Part shown: positions 24,634 to 32,510 of the stretch, piece by piece
How the letters are laid out: every line of letters starts with the position of its first letter
Position numbering within the stretch: the stretch's first letter is position 1
Assembly: GCA_910586035.1 (NCBI GenBank)
Contig: CAJUHT010000015.1
Coordinates: 1-50,567 of the forward strand
Direction: 5' to 3'
Length of the DNA stretch: 50,567 nucleotides
From: an uncultured Christensenella sp.
GTDB taxonomy: Bacteria; Bacillota; Clostridia; Christensenellales; Borkfalkiaceae
Made by a program: the position numbers and the translations under genes
The notes under the pieces: model-generated
Databases searched by the model: none
What the model was told of the DNA's origin: nothing
What the model saw: only the letters and a program-made list of their open reading frames with translations

Positions 24634-26006
24634 TATAAGGGTAAACCTCCTTTGCGTTTAATTATTAAATCCCTCTCCTCTTGTGAGGTCGCTCGTCTAT
24701 AATCCTCTAACTCGTCAGGGCGATATTTCACTCTCCTACTCGTCGGAGGCGGCGCAGGTCTCGTCCAATAGATTGCAAAGTACCTGAGAGCGTCGGGGCT
24801 ATGCGTTATATCGTGAGGCTCGATAGCGCAGTCAGTGGGCTTTTTAGGGTCTCTCTGCAACTCTGGCAGGTGTTTTATAAGCCGCTTGCAATTCGTGAAT
24901 ATATGCAGTCTCGGAGAGCCGTTTGCGTCCACTTTCAGCAGCTCCTTGATAGCAAGCCAGCCTGCCTCTCTGTCGTTATTCGATTCAGCTAATGACAACC
25001 CTGCCTCCCCGAATAGAATCGCCTTACTCTTGCCTGTCTCTTGGCTCCTGTTCCATAGGTCGGGCGGCGCAAGCGTCAGGTAAATCTTTTCGTCCTCGTT
25101 CGTAAAATCAAGTATCTTACGGGCGGCGGTTGATATAGGCAGGTCGCTCTGGCAGAGTTCTTTATACACATAGCAGTTATGTAAGTTATCAACAGCTATC
25201 CAATAGCAAGCCAGCATATCCAGACCGTAGTCAAACGCTCTGTACCGCCTCCAATCGGCAGGAATAATAAACGGCTCGCAGGTATGCACATTTCGGTCAA
25301 ACTCTCCGAAATACTGCGCCTCGCTTACTTCCCAGCTCCCGTAACGCCAGCGTTTGCGCATATCCTCAGGCAATGAGTCAAGCTGCTTGACATACTCAGG
25401 GTCTGCCTCCATAAGTATTTTGTTATCGTCCACGAGAGACTGAATAAACTCGTAGTCCTCTGGATTCTCGTCAGGCTCATACTCACGGGAGACAAACAGA
25501 CGCTTTACCCACAAAAAGCCTACGCCGTCAGGGTTGCAGGTCAGGTACATTCTCTTAGGAAAGTTATTCGCACCACGCAGGCAGGCTTTCAGGACATTGA
25601 AAACGAGCTCTGTAAACTGTGTAGCCTCCTCTAAGAAAATCACATCGTACTCTTGCCCTTGATACTGCAAAGCGTCGTTATCGTTGGCGAAATAACTGCA
25701 CTTGATACGGCTCCCGTTTTTGAACACAAACGCTTTGTCCTTTTCTTTGTACTCGGCTGCGCCTGAGGGAGATAGGTCAGCTTGCAACGGTAAAATGTGG
25801 TTGTCTCGCAGGTCGGTGTAGGTCTTACGGATAATCAGGATTTTAATGCCAGCCCACTTGATGGCAAGACGCTTTGCTTTCTCTCTTACGCCCCAACTCT
25901 TGCCGCCGCCTCTGGCTCCGCCAAACGCTACATACTTTGAACGGGCGAGGAAAAACAGCTTTTGTTTAGGCTGAGGCTTACCGAGCTTTACAAGCACCTC
26001 AGCCAT
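24633..26006 (-). CDS. terL: Terminase large subunit (packaging ATPase/nuclease)
   Basis: 457 aa from ATG 26004-26006, which overlaps the terS stop as TGATG. A TTG one codon earlier is less likely. The ATPase half shows Walker A GGARGGGKSW (~residues 31-40) and Walker B VIFLEEA (~residue 125). The RNase-H-like nuclease half shows FDYG (~residue 255) and HSPDALRYFAIYW near the C-terminus. It cuts concatemers and drives DNA through the portal. Motifs and gene order make the identification firm. Confidence 0.92.
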   Translation of the reverse strand: MAEVLVKLGKPQPKQKLFFLARSKYVAFGGARGGGKSWGVREKAKRLAIKWAGIKILIIRKTYTDLRDNHILPLQADLSPSGAAEYKEKDKAFVFKNGSRIKCSYFANDNDALQYQGQEYDVIFLEEATQFTELVFNVLKACLRGANNFPKRMYLTCNPDGVGFLWVKRLFVSREYEPDENPEDYEFIQSLVDDNKILMEADPEYVKQLDSLPEDMRKRWRYGSWEVSEAQYFGEFDRNVHTCEPFIIPADWRRYRAFDYGLDMLACYWIAVDNLHNCYVYKELCQSDLPISTAARKILDFTNEDEKIYLTLAPPDLWNRSQETGKSKAILFGEAGLSLAESNNDREAGWLAIKELLKVDANGSPRLHIFTNCKRLIKHLPELQRDPKKPTDCAIEPHDITHSPDALRYFAIYWTRPAPPPTSRRVKYRPDELEDYRRATSQEERDLIIKRKGGLPL

Positions 26007-26560
26007 CAATTACTCTCCTCGTCGATTTCGTCTGACAGGGTAAATTTATAGGTTACATCGCTCTTGACCTGTTCAGCCATACCGTGATTATTCGTAAGCA
26101 GGAATTTAGAGAAATTGCCGTCGTATTGCTTATTTGTACCGAACACAAGCAGGATTTCCCTTTGCCTTTCTAATGCTCGTGCGTATGCGGTATCAAAATG
26201 GGGGTACTCCTTACGCCAATTTTCCAAAGTTCCTACCGAAACTCCGATAGACCACGCAAAGCCCTCAAATGTCGGCAGCTTAGGCGGAATAATCATTGAG
26301 GCTCTTTTACTTTTCAGATTTCCGTCATTGTCGTAATACTCGTCGTAGATTACCTGAGGCTCAATAGTCGTGAAAAACTTAATCAGCTCGTCGCAATACT
26401 CCTCCTTAAACTTGCAGGGTACATTGTGCCCTTTCTTAAACCTCGTCTCCTTGCCGACAGTGTTGCCTTTCTTAAACTGCCCAGAATTAGGCTTACGCTC
26501 CTTTTTCGGCGTAGCCTCTGTTTTCTTTTTTGCTGTTTTCTTTTTAGGGGTGTCGCTCAT
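26006..26560 (-). CDS. terS: Terminase small subunit
   Basis: 184 aa from ATG 26558-26560, with GGGAG eight bases upstream. The longer open frame to 26599 would start inside the leader hairpin. A Lys-rich N-terminal tail (KKKTAKKKTEATPKKERK) is followed by a helix-turn-helix-like segment (FEGFAWSIGVSVGTLENWRKEYPHF) and a helical oligomerisation part. The terminal TGATG couples it to terL. It recognises the packaging site. No pac/cos sequence could be identified. Confidence 0.8.
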   Translation of the reverse strand: MSDTPKKKTAKKKTEATPKKERKPNSGQFKKGNTVGKETRFKKGHNVPCKFKEEYCDELIKFFTTIEPQVIYDEYYDNDGNLKSKRASMIIPPKLPTFEGFAWSIGVSVGTLENWRKEYPHFDTAYARALERQREILLVFGTNKQYDGNFSKFLLTNNHGMAEQVKSDVTYKFTLSDEIDEESN

Positions 26561-26587
26561 TTTATCTCTCCCTGAATAAATAAAATA

Positions 26588-26644
26588 AGCCCCACTCACT
26601 TACTGAGCAGGGCTCTAACCTCTAAGGGTATTGGCACTGTATTA
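26588..26644 (-). promoter_or_regulatory. terS-operon promoter/leader element with hairpin
   Basis: In minus-strand sense: TAATAC (candidate -10), AGTGCCAATA, ~18 bases, then a hairpin of AGCCC/GGGCT with inner CTCA/TGAG (26588-26614), then the terS ribosome binding site. TTGAGT, the end of the 29-bp box, lies 17 bases before TAATAC and could be the -35. The same leader design precedes the head operon at 9023-9085. Confidence 0.55.
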
Positions 26645-26657
26645 AGTTTATCATAAG

Positions 26658-26686
26658 ATTAACTCAAAATTGTACCCGAAAATTCC
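26658..26686 (-). promoter_or_regulatory. 29-bp late-control box, copy 2
   Basis: Identical over 29 bp to 9970-9998, and placed just upstream of the terS promoter. Two exact copies 16.7 kb apart, both directing minus-strand units, suggest a binding site for a phage regulator. The ArpU/RinA-like protein encoded at 27370-27732 is the obvious candidate. Confidence 0.6.
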
Positions 26687-26699
26687 GACAGGCTTTTAT

Positions 26700-26778
26700 G
26701 CCTTGATGGTCTTGCCTATATAGTTATCTCTTATAAATAGCTTTTATATATAATATATAATATAAATTATTTAGTCTG
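26700..26778. other. AT-rich intergenic segment upstream of terS
   Basis: About 80 bases of nearly pure A/T including repeated TATATA steps (26746-26770). No gene is supported. It may act as an UP-element-like region for the terS promoter or simply be spacer. No origin-type iterons were seen. Confidence 0.3.
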
Positions 26779-26988
26779 TTATACAGTATAGGGCGGCGGT
26801 AGGACGATGGCAATTACACAACCCGATAACTCAAACGGGCGGACATTGTAATAAAACGGGTTAAATTTCATAAACGACGGCTCACTTTCGATAATCTCAG
26901 GTCTTTGCCACCAGCACTCACTATTTTGCGCCTTACTATCGTCTGGCAACCACTCGTATGCCGAGCACCTGCTCACACTCTCCCACAC
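26779..26988 (-). CDS. Uncertain small ORF overlapping the PP-loop gene
   Basis: Open frame of up to 69 codons from a GTG at 26986-26988, overlapping the end of the PP-loop gene in another frame. The second half (WWQRPEIIESEPSF, then MKFNPFYYNVRPFEL, then VLPPPYTV) looks protein-like rather than random. No convincing ribosome binding site was found. It may be a genuine small gene or the displaced tail of the truncated upstream gene. Confidence 0.3.
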   Translation of the reverse strand: MWESVSRCSAYEWLPDDSKAQNSECWWQRPEIIESEPSFMKFNPFYYNVRPFELSGCVIAIVLPPPYTV

Positions 26989-27358
26989 TCTTAAAAAACT
27001 CTCTAAGCGGACGCATTTTTAATCTGTCGTTTGCTAAGCACATTCCGCCGATAAGCCAGCCCGTCTTTTTCCCTATGCGTTCTGGTATTTCGCTTTTAGT
27101 TATCCGATGGTGGAACAGCGACAAATAATCCTCTTTGTCTCTTACAACTTTAACGGGATAGCCCATTTTTTCGATGGCAGGTATTGCTGTTTCATACACC
27201 CACCTAATATGCTCTGGATTTTCGCCGCTTATATGTCGCTCGTGGCTGAACATTACCTCGCTGAAAACTACACCGTCAAGCGGTATTCCTTTTTCGTGGC
27301 ACAGGACTATACTTGCCGAGCTGTCCTTACCGCCGCTCCAAGAAAGGTATCGTTTCAT
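26936..27358 (-). CDS. PP-loop ATP pyrophosphatase (PAPS-reductase-like), short
   Basis: 140 aa starting MKRYLSWSGGKDSSAS, a clear PP-loop nucleotide-binding motif (SGGKDS at residues 8-13) of the phosphoadenosine-phosphosulfate reductase/ATP-sulfurylase-like family found in many phages. GAGAGG precedes the ATG. Related phage proteins usually run past 200 aa and continue after the VLGI segment with an acidic/basic helix. Here the frame stops shortly after VLGI, so the protein may be C-terminally truncated. Possible roles are sulfur or nucleotide modification. None can be assigned. Confidence 0.7.
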   Translation of the reverse strand: MKRYLSWSGGKDSSASIVLCHEKGIPLDGVVFSEVMFSHERHISGENPEHIRWVYETAIPAIEKMGYPVKVVRDKEDYLSLFHHRITKSEIPERIGKKTGWLIGGMCLANDRLKMRPLREFFKSVGECEQVLGIRVVARR

Positions 27359-27369
27359 ACTCTACCCTC

Positions 27370-27732
27370 TCAGATTAGCAGTAGCCCTCTGGCTATCTCG
27401 AAAATAGCCTTGCGCTTGCGTTTGTAATACGAGTTATGCGACAGGCACCACTGACTCTGGCTCCTGTCGTAGCCCCGATTCTCGGCAATGTCGTTGAGGA
27501 AATGTTGCCTGACCGCCTCCTCGATGTCTGCCAGAGCTAAATTGATGGCGGCGTTTACGGCTATGTATGCTCCCAGCGTTTCGCCTGATACGGAGCCCTC
27601 TTTTATACAGAGCTCTTTTCGGGCGTAGTCTGCGCACTGTGCCCTAACGACCTTTACAACGCCGCTCGGCAACTCGTATTTATAAAATTGTCTCGGTCTC
27701 CCTACGGGTCGCCCACTTGCTACATAACCCAT
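27370..27732 (-). CDS. ArpU/RinA-like phage late transcription regulator (candidate)
   Basis: 120 aa with a basic start (GRPVGRPRQFYKYELP) and a C-terminal helix-turn-helix-like motif (CLSHNSYYKRKRKAIFEIARGLLL, split here after KRK). This resembles the sigma-4-like end of ArpU/RinA/YqaQ regulators that switch on packaging genes in Gram-positive phages. Its place immediately before the late block is the usual one for such activators. GAGGCGG lies upstream of the ATG. Target sites could be the two 29-bp boxes. Similarity is modest and by eye. Confidence 0.5.
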   Translation of the reverse strand: MGYVASGRPVGRPRQFYKYELPSGVVKVVRAQCADYARKELCIKEGSVSGETLGAYIAVNAAINLALADIEEAVRQHFLNDIAENRGYDRSQSQWCLSHNSYYKRKRKAIFEIARGLLLI

Positions 27733-27744
27733 CTGTCCGCCTCC

Positions 27745-27936
27745 TCAGTCCTTATTTTCCTGTGCCTCCGCCAGCACTTGCGCCATATATTCCTTGTACT
27801 CCTGCTCGCTCATATAGAGCTCACAAACGCCGTTACAACGCTTAAACGGGTCGCTTTTGTCGCACAGACAGAAATCCCCGACCTTGCTCTTACGGTAGAA
27901 AAAGGCACATTTCTCAGGTCTTATACGCTTAGCCAT
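27745..27936 (-). CDS. Small Cys-rich protein
   Basis: 63 aa with five cysteines in the first two thirds (C near residues 10, 23, 25, 34 and 38) and a charged helical C-terminus. It overlaps the next upstream gene by eight bases, so the two are likely coupled. Zinc binding is plausible. No family or function is recognised. It is one of several Cys-rich small proteins in this phage. Confidence 0.55.
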   Translation of the reverse strand: MAKRIRPEKCAFFYRKSKVGDFCLCDKSDPFKRCNGVCELYMSEQEYKEYMAQVLAEAQENKD

Positions 27937-28120
27937 CGTTCCCCTCCTTTGTTTTCATAAAGGGGCATTTTTCATAATGCTCAGGATTGTTTGAGTCTAA
28001 ATGCTTTCCTTTGCTACACGAGCAGAAAAACAAACCCTTATTCCACCTCCCGTGCTTTGCTCTCTTACAGCTGGCGCAATTCTCCGATTTGGTGGCGTAA
28101 TTGTATATATCTTTTTCCAT
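27929..28120 (-). CDS. Small Cys-rich protein
   Basis: 63 aa, with CASCKRAKHG at about residue 15 and CSCSKGKH at about residue 33, plus a later single Cys. The pattern fits a small zinc-binding domain. GAGAGGG lies upstream of the ATG. It starts two bases after the preceding gene's stop. Function unknown. Confidence 0.55.
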   Translation of the reverse strand: MEKDIYNYATKSENCASCKRAKHGRWNKGLFFCSCSKGKHLDSNNPEHYEKCPFMKTKEGNDG

Positions 28121-28122
28121 TA

Positions 28123-28419
28123 CTATACCCTCTCTACGAGCCCAGCGGCACAGAGCGCAAATATGCCGTCCTCAACGAGAGTATTTTTCGGCTGCCACTT
28201 GATATTTGCGTGTATGCGTGTGTCTCCCTTAGGAAACATCGGCTGCGACTCGCAGATGTTATCCACGACCACCTCACGCCTTACATCGTTAATTAAAATA
28301 ACCTTTCCGCCCCGACGCACCGCAAAATAGTAGTTCGTCTGGCGGCGGTCAACCTTGAAACTCACAAAGCCGATTTTCGTCAGCTCCTCGATGTTTACTG
28401 AATCTTTGAGTTTTAACAT
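28123..28419 (-). CDS. Hypothetical phage protein
   Basis: 98 aa from ATG 28417-28419, chosen because AAGGAGG precedes it. The open frame extends seven codons further without such a site. The sequence is mixed alpha/beta (VSFKVDRRQTNYYFAVRRGG, then VILINDVRREVVV) with no cysteine cluster or membrane segment. Part of the middle-gene operon. No family recognised. Confidence 0.55.
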   Translation of the reverse strand: MLKLKDSVNIEELTKIGFVSFKVDRRQTNYYFAVRRGGKVILINDVRREVVVDNICESQPMFPKGDTRIHANIKWQPKNTLVEDGIFALCAAGLVERV

Positions 28420-28429
28420 AATAGCCTCC

Positions 28430-28738
28430 TTACAGCGCAATCAGGTCGCAGTCTTTGTCAATTACAAAGTTACGCAAAATATCGCCACTCCTCTTGACTG
28501 TTCCACGCCTCGAATATGTCTGATATACAATTTCGATTAACTTGCCGTCCTTTTCTATAAACGGCAGTACGAAATCTATGTACACCACTTTGTTATCAAG
28601 CGCAGGGTAGCTGAAACTCTTTATATCCTTACGCTTAACCTCTATTGTGTCCATATTTTGGTAGTCGGTTATGCGGATAAGCCGCTCGCCGTCCTTAATG
28701 TTCTCGATGGCTTTTGCCATTTTCTGAATCTGTGTCAT
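28430..28738 (-). CDS. Hypothetical phage protein
   Basis: 102 aa with GGAGA upstream of the ATG. N-terminal helix (MAKAIENIKDGERLIRI), then beta-rich sequence with many charged residues (KVVYIDFVLPFIEKDGKLIE). No catalytic or binding motif is seen. It lies between the methylase-like gene and another hypothetical gene with short gaps, so is probably co-transcribed. Confidence 0.55.
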   Translation of the reverse strand: MTQIQKMAKAIENIKDGERLIRITDYQNMDTIEVKRKDIKSFSYPALDNKVVYIDFVLPFIEKDGKLIEIVYQTYSRRGTVKRSGDILRNFVIDKDCDLIAL

Positions 28739-28750
28739 AATAAAATCTCC

Positions 28751-29460
28751 TTATAGTAAATCGAATATACTTACCTGCTGAGCGACTGTCAGGTCGTCTC
28801 TGCCCCACTGCTCAGCCATCGCCTTAGCAATACCCTCAAAGGTTTTGCTCCTCGTTTTGCTGTCTCTGAATTTAGTGCCCTGATTTTTTCTCGGATTACC
28901 GTGCCCGTCCTTGCTGCCACCACTTACCCACGAGACTATGTTTTCTGTAATAATCTCTGTCGGAACGAGCGGAGGCAAGCCTTTAAGCCACAGGCAGGTC
29001 TTTTTACTGTATGGGTGTCCATACTCATACGGCTGTATGGTCTGCGTGTATGACGGGAGCCCATATATACGGGTGGGTATCGGGTTTTCTATGCAGATTC
29101 TTTTGCAGCTTGCGTTGTAAAAGCTCATAAAAAACTCTTTCGCTTTCAGCCCTTTGTTGTACCGTTCTAAGTTCAATTCGCCTTTATGCGGAAATAACCT
29201 TGCAGCTCCTGCGTTCGATAGGTATGTACAGGGAGGGTGCGCTATGAGCAAATCCCACTTAGAGATATAATGCTCGGCTCCGTCCATCGTTACAAATGAA
29301 TACCCCCCCCGTTGAGCAGACGCAGGCAGTCGCCTTGTATATGCCACTCTGGGTGTCCGCCGCTACACTCCTGAATATCGCAGGAATAAGCCTCGTGCCC
29401 TTGCTCCCTGAACGCCGTACACACACGCTGGCTCTCCTCGCAGGCAACGAGCACCCTCAT
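28751..29460 (-). pseudogene. Cytosine-methylase-like gene split by frameshift at a G8 tract
   Basis: The first frame starts at ATG 29458-29460 (GGGAGG upstream) with MRVLVACEESQRVCTAF and ends at a TAA (29290-29292) after 56 codons. The second frame covers residues to the end at 28751, including IAHPPCTYLSNAGA, the Pro-Cys motif of cytosine-C5 methylases and their phage relatives, and GIAKAMAEQWG. They belong to one known phage protein family. The break is at a run of eight G on the minus strand (29303-29310). Nine G would restore one ~236-aa frame (LNGGGYSFVTMDGAEH). It may be phase-variable, a sequencing or assembly slip, or a dead gene. The start overlaps the upstream ASCH gene as ATGA. 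Confidence 0.75.
29303..29310 (-). repeat. Homopolymer G8 (C8 on plus strand) inside the methylase-like gene
   Basis: A run of eight C on the plus strand where coding frame is lost. Such tracts change length by slippage and often switch genes on and off. Length errors in reads are also common here. Confidence 0.9.
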
Positions 29461-30284
29461 AATTCCTCCCGTATAAGCCTCTGACCGCAAAATACACAAC
29501 GCTCTGAGCTATATGTCGGCTCTCCACAGGACGGGCAATAAGGGTAACTATACGGCAGAGGCGGTTTGAGCCCGTTTAACTTTTCCTCGTCGGGCGGATT
29601 ATTTGTACACATTTCGCATATACGCTCCTTGTTGCAAATAATATCCTTGAAATGACATTTTAAGCCGTTCAGTATAGACTCCGTCTGTGTTGCATTTTGT
29701 GTATGCTCCACAACTCGGCACCAGCTTTGAGGCGGACGGCGAATAGGCTTTTTACCCTCGCAATCGTGCCACACATCGCCGTACTCATAATCAGGCTCCT
29801 CGTACAAAGGGCAGTCGCTATCTCCGCACCCGTCGCCTTTTTCATAGAAATTGCAGGGCATATAAAACGCACTCAGCTCTTTCGGCTTATCGTAAATCAC
29901 AAGCTGTGAGATATGCAGAGCGGACAGGTCTTTGCGGTAGTGGTCTGTGTACGCCAGAAACTCACTATTTGACAAATGCCCTTTCTGTAATACCTCCCTA
30001 TTGATAGCAAACGGGTTTACAAATCCGTTGTGGCTAACCTCTATAATTTCGTCGCAGATAAACTCTCCGATAACCTTACCGTGCCACTCGTCTATCCTAC
30101 CGCCTGTCGCTTTATGTGCTTTGACATAATCTGCAAGCGGCATATTTTTGACGCTCGTGCAGTAAATATAGCCCTTAAACGGCGTTTCGATTTTAGGCGG
30201 CTTTGTCCTAAATTCCCACTCTTTCACGCCCTGCGTGATGTATGAGACGGGCTCAGGTCTAATAGAAAATAATGCTGCGTCCAT
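29457..30284 (-). CDS. ASCH/PUA-like domain protein with C-terminal zinc ribbons
   Basis: 275 aa. Residues 1-90 match the ASCH pattern (ALFSIRPEPVSYITQGVKEWEFR, then KGYIYCTS, then GKVIGEF), an RNA- or modified-base-binding fold related to PUA. The second half carries several Cys pairs, ending in a clear ribbon (CPSCG near residue 250 and CVFCG near 266). The start overlaps the preceding small gene as TGATG, and the stop overlaps the methylase-like gene as ATGA, so all three are coupled. It may bind nucleic acid near modified bases. The substrate is unknown. Confidence 0.7.
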   Translation of the reverse strand: MDAALFSIRPEPVSYITQGVKEWEFRTKPPKIETPFKGYIYCTSVKNMPLADYVKAHKATGGRIDEWHGKVIGEFICDEIIEVSHNGFVNPFAINREVLQKGHLSNSEFLAYTDHYRKDLSALHISQLVIYDKPKELSAFYMPCNFYEKGDGCGDSDCPLYEEPDYEYGDVWHDCEGKKPIRRPPQSWCRVVEHTQNATQTESILNGLKCHFKDIICNKERICEMCTNNPPDEEKLNGLKPPLPYSYPYCPSCGEPTYSSERCVFCGQRLIREEL

Positions 30285-30424
30285 CAGTCTGCCTCCTTAT
30301 GCTTTCTGATTCGTTTTTGTACGAGCCGCTTTCTCCGTTTTCGTGAGTGCGCCGCTATTTTATTCATAGCTGGCTGCCAATTTTTTGTTTGCTCAGCTAC
30401 AACCTTTATTTCCCTGTTTTTCAC
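30284..30424 (-). CDS. Small basic protein
   Basis: 46 aa from GTG 30422-30424, with GGTGGAG just upstream and a TGA sharing a base with the ATG of the ASCH gene. It is strongly basic (HSRKRRKRLVQKRIRKHK in the second half), suggesting nucleic-acid binding. It fills the gap between ssb and the ASCH gene. No family known. Confidence 0.5.
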   Translation of the reverse strand: MKNREIKVVAEQTKNWQPAMNKIAAHSRKRRKRLVQKRIRKHKEAD

Positions 30425-30439
30425 TGCTCCACCTCAGCC

Positions 30440-30847
30440 TTAAAACGGTATATCGCCGTCGTCGTCAAATTCTTGCAGGGCAGGCTTTCCGCCGCTCCTG
30501 TAACCTGTTTCGTCGTTTCCGCTGTCGGACTGTCTGGGCGTTAAAAACTCCACATCTTGCGCCACAATGTCAACAGCTGTGCGTTTAATGCCGTCTCTGT
30601 CCTCGTAGTTCCTGAGCTCTATTGAGCCGCTTACGGCTATCTTATTGCCTTTATGAGCGTATCTCGCAACCGTCTCTCCAAGCCCACGCCACGCTACGCA
30701 ATTAAAGAAATCCGTTTTGCGCTCGCCATCGGAGCCTGCATAGTTCCTTGTAACCGCTATTGAAAAGCGACAGATTTGCACACCACTTGCGGTCTCCGTC
30801 AGTTCAGGGTCTCTCGTGAGATTGCCTATTAAAAATACTTTGTTCAA
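30440..30847 (-). CDS. ssb: Single-stranded DNA-binding protein
   Basis: 135 aa, OB-fold SSB: starts MNKVFLIGNLTRDPEL, has FSIAVTRNY and the FFNCVAWRGLGE strand, then a short linker and the acidic DDDGDIPF tail that recruits partner proteins. Translation begins at TTG (GGAGG seven bases upstream), inside the TGA of the preceding YopX-like gene (ATTGA overlap). It coats ssDNA in replication and RecT-mediated annealing. Confidence 0.92.
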   Translation of the reverse strand: MNKVFLIGNLTRDPELTETASGVQICRFSIAVTRNYAGSDGERKTDFFNCVAWRGLGETVARYAHKGNKIAVSGSIELRNYEDRDGIKRTAVDIVAQDVEFLTPRQSDSGNDETGYRSGGKPALQEFDDDGDIPF

Positions 30848-31257
30848 TCCTCTACCTCCAACAACTCAGGATTATCATACATATTGCCGACAACCTCCAT
30901 TTCAGGGTGGCTAAACGGCTGCAAACGCCTATTATACTGTTTGACATATATAAGGCAGCAGGAATTTTCCTCGTGATATTCGATAACGCCGTTTACGCTC
31001 TTATTGTCGTACCAGACCTTAACAATATCTCCATCGAAAATCTTGTTGCTATTCTTATCGCTCAGCCCTGTGAATTGTCCGATACAGTCAGGCAATACTT
31101 TTACAAAAAGCCCATATACAAAGATTGATTCCTTTGTCGTAAAAGCATTTGCCTTAGGGTGAATAAAGGCTATATCTTTATCTTGTGATTGGATTAAATC
31201 CCCGTCAATCCACTTGCCGTCGTCTTTCCTCTTGCCTCTAAACAATATTTCTCTCAT
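30844..31257 (-). CDS. YopX family protein
   Basis: 137 aa from ATG 31255-31257 with AAAGGAG upstream. It has the YopX pattern MREILFRGKRKDDGKWIDGD, then IGQFTGLSDKNSNKIFDGDIV near the middle and EVVGNMYDNPEL at the end. These are common Gram-positive phage proteins of unresolved function. The gene partly overlaps ssb. Confidence 0.8.
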   Translation of the reverse strand: MREILFRGKRKDDGKWIDGDLIQSQDKDIAFIHPKANAFTTKESIFVYGLFVKVLPDCIGQFTGLSDKNSNKIFDGDIVKVWYDNKSVNGVIEYHEENSCCLIYVKQYNRRLQPFSHPEMEVVGNMYDNPELLEVED

Positions 31258-31267
31258 ATCAGCTCCT

Positions 31268-31699
31268 TTACGCCAGCAGGTCGATATTTTCATAGGTATT
31301 TCCTACAATTTCGCCGTACTCAAACGCTGCGTCGTGTGCAACCGTTTCGTCTGACAGAATTACGACAAACTCTGCGCTTTCTTTTCTGTATGCAACGGCT
31401 CCTAAAAGCTCTCCGAGCTTGATTATGTCGCCGCTGTATATTTCTCTGCCCTTAGCGTCTTTGCGCCCTATATACACGCCCACGCTCTTAGAATCAACCG
31501 TAGCCAGCTTTATGGGCTTAGCCATATTCCAATCCGCAAAGCCGTCAAACACGATGTAGTGCTCATATTTGGGCTCCTTGTCGGCGGCGGTCTCGTCGCT
31601 GAATTGTACAGGGCAAATCTCTTTAATCTGGTGCTTAAAATATCCGCCGTAATACCAACGCCTTGTATCACGGTCATAGCCTCTGCTTTTAATTTCCAT
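31268..31699 (-). CDS. Second YopX-like protein
   Basis: 143 aa from ATG 31697-31699, overlapping the end of the preceding gene by 11 bases. It shares the YopX layout with its neighbour (GVYIGRKDAKGREIYSGDII and IVGNTYENIDLL), but the N-terminal part is divergent (RGYDRDTRRWYYGGYF). Probably a diverged paralog rather than a recent copy. Confidence 0.7.
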   Translation of the reverse strand: MEIKSRGYDRDTRRWYYGGYFKHQIKEICPVQFSDETAADKEPKYEHYIVFDGFADWNMAKPIKLATVDSKSVGVYIGRKDAKGREIYSGDIIKLGELLGAVAYRKESAEFVVILSDETVAHDAAFEYGEIVGNTYENIDLLA

Positions 31700-32240
31700 C
31701 GCCCTGTTTATCCTTTTCAATTTTGTTTAAGCGTTTAATCTCCGCCAGAGCGTCTGCATAGTTATCAGTCAACCGCACTTGCAGTTCCTCGTCAGAGCCG
31801 TAATGAGACCTCTTAAATTCCATCGTTTTAATATCCGACCCTTTAACCGTGATTTTGTTGTCAGAATAAAAACGAGAGTCCGAATTTGTACACTCAAAAT
31901 CAAACTGAACGCAGTCAGCCCCTCTTTCTCCCGTAACTCTTACCATTGCAAGCCGATATTTGCGAATATACCATTGCTTTATCCTGCCGACAACTTGCCT
32001 GTTTTGCCACTTCCCACGACAGTTAGGGCACTCATATTCCTTGCCATCAAGCCCCGTTAATGTGCCTTTTCTGCCACAGGCAGGACAATCTGCCCGTAAT
32101 TGCTTTTCGGTGTATGATATTGAATAATACTCTCCGTCAAATGTGGGTACAAACTTGGGCTGTTGCACATCGTCCGTTTTGATAAGTACGCTGGCGATAG
32201 CCTGACTTACCCCCGAATTTATGATTTTTTCTATTTTCAT
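31689..32240 (-). CDS. Zinc-finger phage protein
   Basis: 183 aa with GGAGG upstream. It contains a DnaJ-like zinc finger (CPACGRKGTLTG near residue 52, CPNCRGKW near residue 70) followed by a beta-rich half and a helical C-terminus (YADALAEIKRLNKIEK). Probably a nucleic-acid-binding or scaffold protein of the early operon. No precise function. Confidence 0.65.
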   Translation of the reverse strand: MKIEKIINSGVSQAIASVLIKTDDVQQPKFVPTFDGEYYSISYTEKQLRADCPACGRKGTLTGLDGKEYECPNCRGKWQNRQVVGRIKQWYIRKYRLAMVRVTGERGADCVQFDFECTNSDSRFYSDNKITVKGSDIKTMEFKRSHYGSDEELQVRLTDNYADALAEIKRLNKIEKDKQGDGN

Positions 32241-32510
32241 TTATTTGTCCTCCTGATATTTTTTGCAGGCTTGATTTTTGAGCCTGATGTCCGTAGCCTC
32301 GCTGTGCGTCATATACCACAGCTCACACTTATAGACAGATTTATTGCCGCACAGAAAGTGCTTACAGTGCTGGCAAGTCTTACAGGTCTTACCGTCTATC
32401 ACGCCGTACATCTCCTGCATAGTGCTGTATTTCCTGCGCCCTACCCTTTTAGGCTTTATCTGTTCCTCAGTAACGATGTTGCCGAAAATATCTAACTGAC
32501 CTACACCCAT
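32241..32510 (-). CDS. Cys-rich small protein
   Basis: 89 aa from ATG 32508-32510, sharing a base with the upstream stop (TGATG), with AAGGAGGAG before it. A GTG one codon earlier is an alternative. The middle has CKTCQHCKHFLCG and a later Cys pair, consistent with zinc binding. Function unknown. Confidence 0.6.
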   Translation of the reverse strand: MGVGQLDIFGNIVTEEQIKPKRVGRRKYSTMQEMYGVIDGKTCKTCQHCKHFLCGNKSVYKCELWYMTHSEATDIRLKNQACKKYQEDK

